A DNA stretch of 8,487 nucleotides from an uncultured Eubacteriales bacterium (GTDB lineage: Bacteria; Bacillota; Clostridia; Christensenellales; Christensenellaceae): positions 1 through 8,487 of the forward strand of contig CAJJPW010000086.1 in assembly GCA_905193725.1 (NCBI GenBank), written 5' to 3'. Shown here in pieces: positions 6,033 to 8,487 of this stretch. How positions within the stretch are numbered: position 1 is the first letter of the stretch; the number at the start of each line of letters is the position of its first letter. The notes under the pieces were generated by a model that searched no databases, had not been told where the DNA came from, and worked only from the letters and a program-made list of their open reading frames with translations. The translations under genes were made by a program, and so were the position numbers.

Positions 6033-6068
6033 AGGTTGCTCCCATATTTTCTTTTCATTTGTCTCACT

Positions 6069-6455
6069 CTATTCCAAAAGCTTTAGCACTGTCTTAATAA
6101 ACGTGGAGATGACGGGCAAGCTGATGACCATAATGATCACCTTCCCTGCCAACTCTACCTTAGAGGCAATGGAGTTTTCATTGGCATCTTTCAAAATCTG
6201 CACGGCAAATTCCACAATGTAGCCGATTCCAATGAGCTTTAATACCAGCATAATGCTGTCATAGGTGATGCCATAGTTAGAAGATAAGTTCTTGATAAAT
6301 TCCGTCGCCTGGGCTAGGTACTTGACCACCATCATAAAGATCAAGATGCCCGCACCAATGCTCACCTGCAACGCAAATTCTGGATGTGTTTTTTTAATGC
6401 TCAGGGCAAGCACAGCACACACAATGCCGATTGCCACAATTTTTAAAATATCCAT
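6069..6455 (-). CDS. spoIIIAD: SpoIIIAD, small membrane protein of the sporulation channel
   Basis: A 128-residue protein with hydrophobic segments at about 3-20, 29-47, 66-85 and 103-120. The start MDILKIVAIGIVCAVLALSIKKTHPE matches the family style, and the length is close to the 133 residues of B. subtilis. I chose the ATG at 6455-6453 on this basis. A TTG eight codons upstream (6479) is open and overlaps the end of spoIIIAC, but it would add residues not typical of the family. Neither start has a convincing Shine-Dalgarno sequence, so expression probably relies on translational coupling with spoIIIAC, whose stop lies ten bases before. The first 45 residues resemble SpoIIIAC, suggesting an ancient duplication. 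Its exact job in the channel is not known. Confidence 0.93.
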   Translation of the reverse strand: MDILKIVAIGIVCAVLALSIKKTHPEFALQVSIGAGILIFMMVVKYLAQATEFIKNLSSNYGITYDSIMLVLKLIGIGYIVEFAVQILKDANENSIASKVELAGKVIIMVISLPVISTFIKTVLKLLE

Positions 6456-6465
6456 AGCTTTTGAT

Positions 6466-6663
6466 TCAGTATAGTCCAAAAATCGTCTTTACCGTGTCAA
6501 ACAACTCACCCACTAGCTCTACTACCATCAGCAGTACAATCACCAGGCCAGCAATCGACGCCATAGTCGCCATATCCTCTCTGCCAGAACGCACCAGCAA
6601 TTGGTAGAGCACGGCAACTAAAATGCCAATGGCAGCAATTTTAAATACCAAGTCTATGTTCAT
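6466..6663 (-). CDS. spoIIIAC: SpoIIIAC, small two-helix membrane protein of the sporulation channel
   Basis: A 65-residue protein with two hydrophobic segments (about 4-23 and 34-53) and a polar turn RSGREDMA between them, ending ELFDTVKTIFGLY. Length and layout match B. subtilis SpoIIIAC (68 residues). The start is the ATG at 6663-6661, six bases after GAGGGG; an ATG six codons upstream (6681) is in frame but lacks a ribosome site and adds residues not expected for the family. It follows spoIIIAB after 40 bases. The opening DLVFKIAAIGILVAVL closely mirrors the first residues of SpoIIIAD. Confidence 0.93.
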   Translation of the reverse strand: MNIDLVFKIAAIGILVAVLYQLLVRSGREDMATMASIAGLVIVLLMVVELVGELFDTVKTIFGLY

Positions 6664-6703
6664 CCATGTCCCCTCTTCCATCTTCGGTTATTTTGTCGTT
6701 CCC

Positions 6704-7213
6704 TTAAAAGATCAATATAGCAATGACCAGACCACAGAGCACCCCCATACTGCGAATCACTTTTACCTTTTTAAGCTCTTCCTTCTCCATGTACTCCATT
6801 TTTTTAACCATGCTTTGGCGGTAAATGAGAGTGTTTTGCCCGATTGCCTCTTTATCAGCTACCGTTAGGGAGAGCAGGTATTCTAAAAACTCTGCTTTAT
6901 CTTCCCCGCTTAGGCACAGCTTTTGGCATAAAATATCCTCTGCATCCGCTCTTCTTGCAGCCTCGTTCATGGTCATCTCTGGCCGCTGTTCTATGAGGGC
7001 GGCAACTTTTTTGGTATATGTTCCAATGGATCCTCTGGCATTTTTCAGAACCTGAATGATGCTGGCATTTTTTACTTCTACATCGATCTTCACGCCATTT
7101 AAAAAGAATAAAATCTGCTTAAGATTTTCATACCGTCGTTTAATCACATCGCTCTTAATCTTGGCAATCATGCTGCATCCAATGATGATGGCCAGTAAAA
7201 TCACTTCTTTCAT
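6704..7213 (-). CDS. spoIIIAB: SpoIIIAB, GspF-like membrane protein of the sporulation channel
   Basis: A 169-residue protein, close to the 171 of B. subtilis SpoIIIAB. An N-terminal hydrophobic helix (about 3-17) leads into a long helical cytoplasmic domain (about 20-150) with the opening SDVIKRRYENLKQILFFLNGVKIDVEV (21-47), and a C-terminal hydrophobic helix (about 153-169) ends the protein at IAILIF. SpoIIIAB resembles GspF-type inner-membrane proteins of type II secretion and is thought to work with the SpoIIIAA ATPase; that is family knowledge. The ATG at 7213-7211 lies six bases after GAGGAGG. An upstream in-frame GTG (7228) sits just before that ribosome site and overlaps the spoIIIAA stop, so I reject it as start. 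Confidence 0.93.
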   Translation of the reverse strand: MKEVILLAIIIGCSMIAKIKSDVIKRRYENLKQILFFLNGVKIDVEVKNASIIQVLKNARGSIGTYTKKVAALIEQRPEMTMNEAARRADAEDILCQKLCLSGEDKAEFLEYLLSLTVADKEAIGQNTLIYRQSMVKKMEYMEKEELKKVKVIRSMGVLCGLVIAILIF

Positions 7214-7224
7214 GGAGTTCCTCC

Positions 7225-8184
7225 TCACTTTAGTACAAAGGGCTTATCCAAAATAGAAACTCTGTTTTCATCTAGAATTTCGCTCACTGTTCCCTTGCCC
7301 AAATCGGCCGACAGGAAGACGTATCGCTCAATCGCCCGATTTTTGGCAACCTCCTGAAAAAACAGTCGCGACATAATCTGTTTTTCATCTCCTCCATGGG
7401 CTGTAAGCAGCATTTTCACGCCACAATTCAGGCACTCGTATACCGCTTCCAAATCCTCTGCTCTGCCTATTTCATCAGTGGCAATCACCTCTGGCGCTAA
7501 GCTTCTCAGCCCCATCATGATTCCTTGGGATTTTATCACACCATCTAATAGATCCGTACGAATACCCACATCAAATTGCGGAACGCCCTCCTGTGCCGCA
7601 CAGATTTCCGAACGCTCATCTACCACCAGGCAGCGTTTTGGCGCAACTCCCTCTCCACTGGATATGCAGCGCACCAGATCTCTGAGTAATGTGGTTTTGC
7701 CTAGACAGGGCCCAGATACAATCAGCGTGTTCTTCCACTGGCCATCCTCCACCAAATAGGGCAGAATATTTTTGCTGATATGAAGCATTTGCCTGGGAAA
7801 ACGGATATTGAGGCTGGAAATATGGCTCATTTTCTTCACTTGTTTTCCCTCCATCACACAACTTCCACCTACGCCAATGCGCATTCCCTGTCCCACAGTA
7901 AAAAATCCCTTTGCCATGTCCTCCTGGAAGCGATAGAGGGAATGACTGGCTAACATATCCAGCAGAGTGTGAAAGCGCCCTACATCTAAAACAATGGCCT
8001 TGTCCTCATGCAGCGTCTCTCCTTGTGGAGATAAATAATAATCTCTGCTGTTCAATTTTAGTAGAATGGGTGCATCTACTTTGATTCGCAGTTCCTCCAC
8101 CGCATGAGCGCACTGTATATTTAACATCGCCTCATAAAGGTAACTTGGGATATACTTTTCTAATTCTCGTTGCCAAGGATACAC
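7225..8184 (-). CDS. spoIIIAA: SpoIIIAA, secretion-type ATPase of the sporulation channel
   Basis: A 319-residue cytoplasmic P-loop ATPase, similar in length to the 307 residues of B. subtilis. SpoIIIAA resembles type II/IV secretion ATPases and its ATPase is needed for forespore gene expression. The N-terminal domain has EELRIKVDAPILLK (30-43) and the glycine-rich VGQGMRIGVGGSCV (97-110). The nucleotide site has the Walker A SGPCLGKTTLLRDL (157-170), LVVDERSEI (186-194), PEVIATDEIG with the Asp237-Glu238 pair (231-240), and TAHGG (261-265). The first glycine of the textbook P-loop is a serine here. The start is a GTG at 8184-8182 with GAGGGAGAG upstream; an in-frame stop lies shortly before it and no ATG is nearby. 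As first gene of the operon it follows a candidate sigma-E promoter. Confidence 0.96.
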   Translation of the reverse strand: MYPWQRELEKYIPSYLYEAMLNIQCAHAVEELRIKVDAPILLKLNSRDYYLSPQGETLHEDKAIVLDVGRFHTLLDMLASHSLYRFQEDMAKGFFTVGQGMRIGVGGSCVMEGKQVKKMSHISSLNIRFPRQMLHISKNILPYLVEDGQWKNTLIVSGPCLGKTTLLRDLVRCISSGEGVAPKRCLVVDERSEICAAQEGVPQFDVGIRTDLLDGVIKSQGIMMGLRSLAPEVIATDEIGRAEDLEAVYECLNCGVKMLLTAHGGDEKQIMSRLFFQEVAKNRAIERYVFLSADLGKGTVSEILDENRVSILDKPFVLK

Positions 8185-8215
8185 ACAATACTCTCCCTCT
8201 TTGATCTTTTGTTAA

Positions 8216-8244
8216 TATATATGTATTGCTGTCATCAAATAGTA
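8216..8244 (-). promoter_or_regulatory. Candidate sigma-E promoter for the spoIIIA operon
   Basis: On the minus strand TACTATT (8244-8238) is followed after 14 bp by CATATATA (8223-8216). Compared with the sigma-E consensus (KMATATT, 13-14 bp, CATACAHT), this matches six of seven and six of eight positions. The predicted transcription start would be about 25-30 bases before the spoIIIAA GTG, leaving room for the ribosome site. In B. subtilis this operon is sigma-E dependent, which makes a site here expected. The region is A/T-rich, so a chance match is possible. Confidence 0.42.
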
Positions 8245-8322
8245 CTTTAAAATATTTGGTATTTTTACCTATTCTGTTTCCTAAATCTTGTGGAAAACTC
8301 ACTTGAACTCCCAAATATATAT

Positions 8323-8350
8323 GATAAATAAGGCGCCTTTTATGGCACCT
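8323..8350 (-). terminator. Second terminator-like hairpin upstream of spoIIIAA
   Basis: On the minus strand AGGTGCC pairs with GGCGCCT (one G-T wobble) around the loop ATAAAA, followed by TATTTATC. The stem is good but the T-tract is interrupted, so it is either a weak back-up terminator for the upstream gene or a leader structure. It lies about 80 bases upstream of the candidate sigma-E promoter's -35. Confidence 0.35.
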
Positions 8351-8389
8351 ACTCTATCTTCCATAATATCCGTTTATATTTTTGGGCAT

Positions 8390-8415
8390 AAAAAACAGAG
8401 GGAATTCCCTCTGTT
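8390..8415 (-). terminator. Intrinsic terminator of the upstream gene (probably bidirectional)
   Basis: CAGAGGG (8396-8402) and CCCTCTG (8407-8413) form a perfect seven-pair stem around AATT, extended by A-T pairs on both sides. On the minus strand six consecutive T follow (8395-8390), a classic rho-independent terminator placed seven bases after a stop codon. On the plus strand TTCTATTTTT follows, so some activity in the other direction is possible. It insulates the spoIIIA operon from upstream transcription. Confidence 0.8.
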
Positions 8416-8421
8416 CTATTT

Positions 8422-8487
8422 TTATTCCGTATTTTCTTTTTCGGTCTGTAGAGACTTGTCAGGGCGTCTTCCGTAGTCCTTGAAGCC
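8422..8487 (-). CDS. C-terminal 21 residues of an unidentified upstream gene
   Basis: Reading the minus strand from the right edge gives an open frame of 21 codons ending GRRPDKSLQTEKENTE and a TAA at 8424-8422. The polar, charged tail and a strong terminator seven bases after the stop support a genuine gene end. The fragment is too short to recognise; I do not assign a function. The gene's start and most of its length lie outside the window. Confidence 0.5.
   Translation of the reverse strand, partial: GFKDYGRRPDKSLQTEKENTE

Noticed and set aside
8132..8314. Minus-strand 60-codon open frame overlapping the spoIIIAA start
   Set aside because: It would begin at a TTG without a ribosome site, runs across the candidate promoter and into spoIIIAA, and resembles no known family.
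8312..8377. Minus-strand 21-codon frame (MEDRVGAIKGALFIIYIWEFK) between the two hairpins
   Set aside because: No Shine-Dalgarno, and it spans a terminator-like hairpin; more likely a chance frame than a leader peptide.

Overview
The window carries a sporulation operon followed by housekeeping genes. Every recognisable gene lies on the minus strand, so transcription runs from high to low coordinates. Gene content points to an endospore-forming member of the Firmicutes, class Clostridia. Moderate base composition and the order spoIIIA, asp23, amaP, DUF2273, nusB, TsaD-like, folD fit a Lachnospiraceae-type genome best. That family placement is inference from gene order and protein style, not from a search.

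Region 1 (about 8185-8487): the last 21 codons of an unidentified upstream gene, a strong intrinsic terminator, a second weaker terminator-like hairpin, and a candidate sigma-E promoter in front of spoIIIAA. Region 2 (about 3311-8184): the complete eight-gene spoIIIA operon (AA, AB, AC, AD, AE, AF, AG, AH) in canonical order, tightly packed with overlaps or short gaps. Its products form the mother-cell half of the SpoIIIA-SpoIIQ channel ('feeding tube') that joins mother cell and forespore during engulfment: an ATPase (AA), a GspF-like protein (AB), small membrane proteins (AC, AD), a polytopic membrane protein (AE), AF, and two ring-building proteins (AG, AH). SpoIIIAF is unusually short here.

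Region 3 (about 1908-3300): an Asp23/Gls24 protein with its own extended -10 promoter, a terminator-like hairpin containing the asp23 stop codon, a second long A/T palindrome, and then the membrane proteins AmaP and DUF2273, an envelope-stress/membrane-anchor module. B. subtilis has accB-accC-yqhY in the corresponding place; accBC are absent here. Region 4 (about 528-1907): nusB followed without any gap by a TsaD/Kae1-family (M22) paralogue. Region 5 (1-527): a 201-bp spacer with tandem ATTCTTYACACGT repeats and a hairpin, then the first 108 codons of folD, which runs off the left edge.

No mobile element, CRISPR array, tRNA or rRNA was seen. No wholly novel multi-gene system is evident. The best leads are the structured folD leader and possible dispersed repeat, the double hairpin separating asp23 from amaP, the truncated SpoIIIAF, and the nusB-coupled TsaD paralogue.
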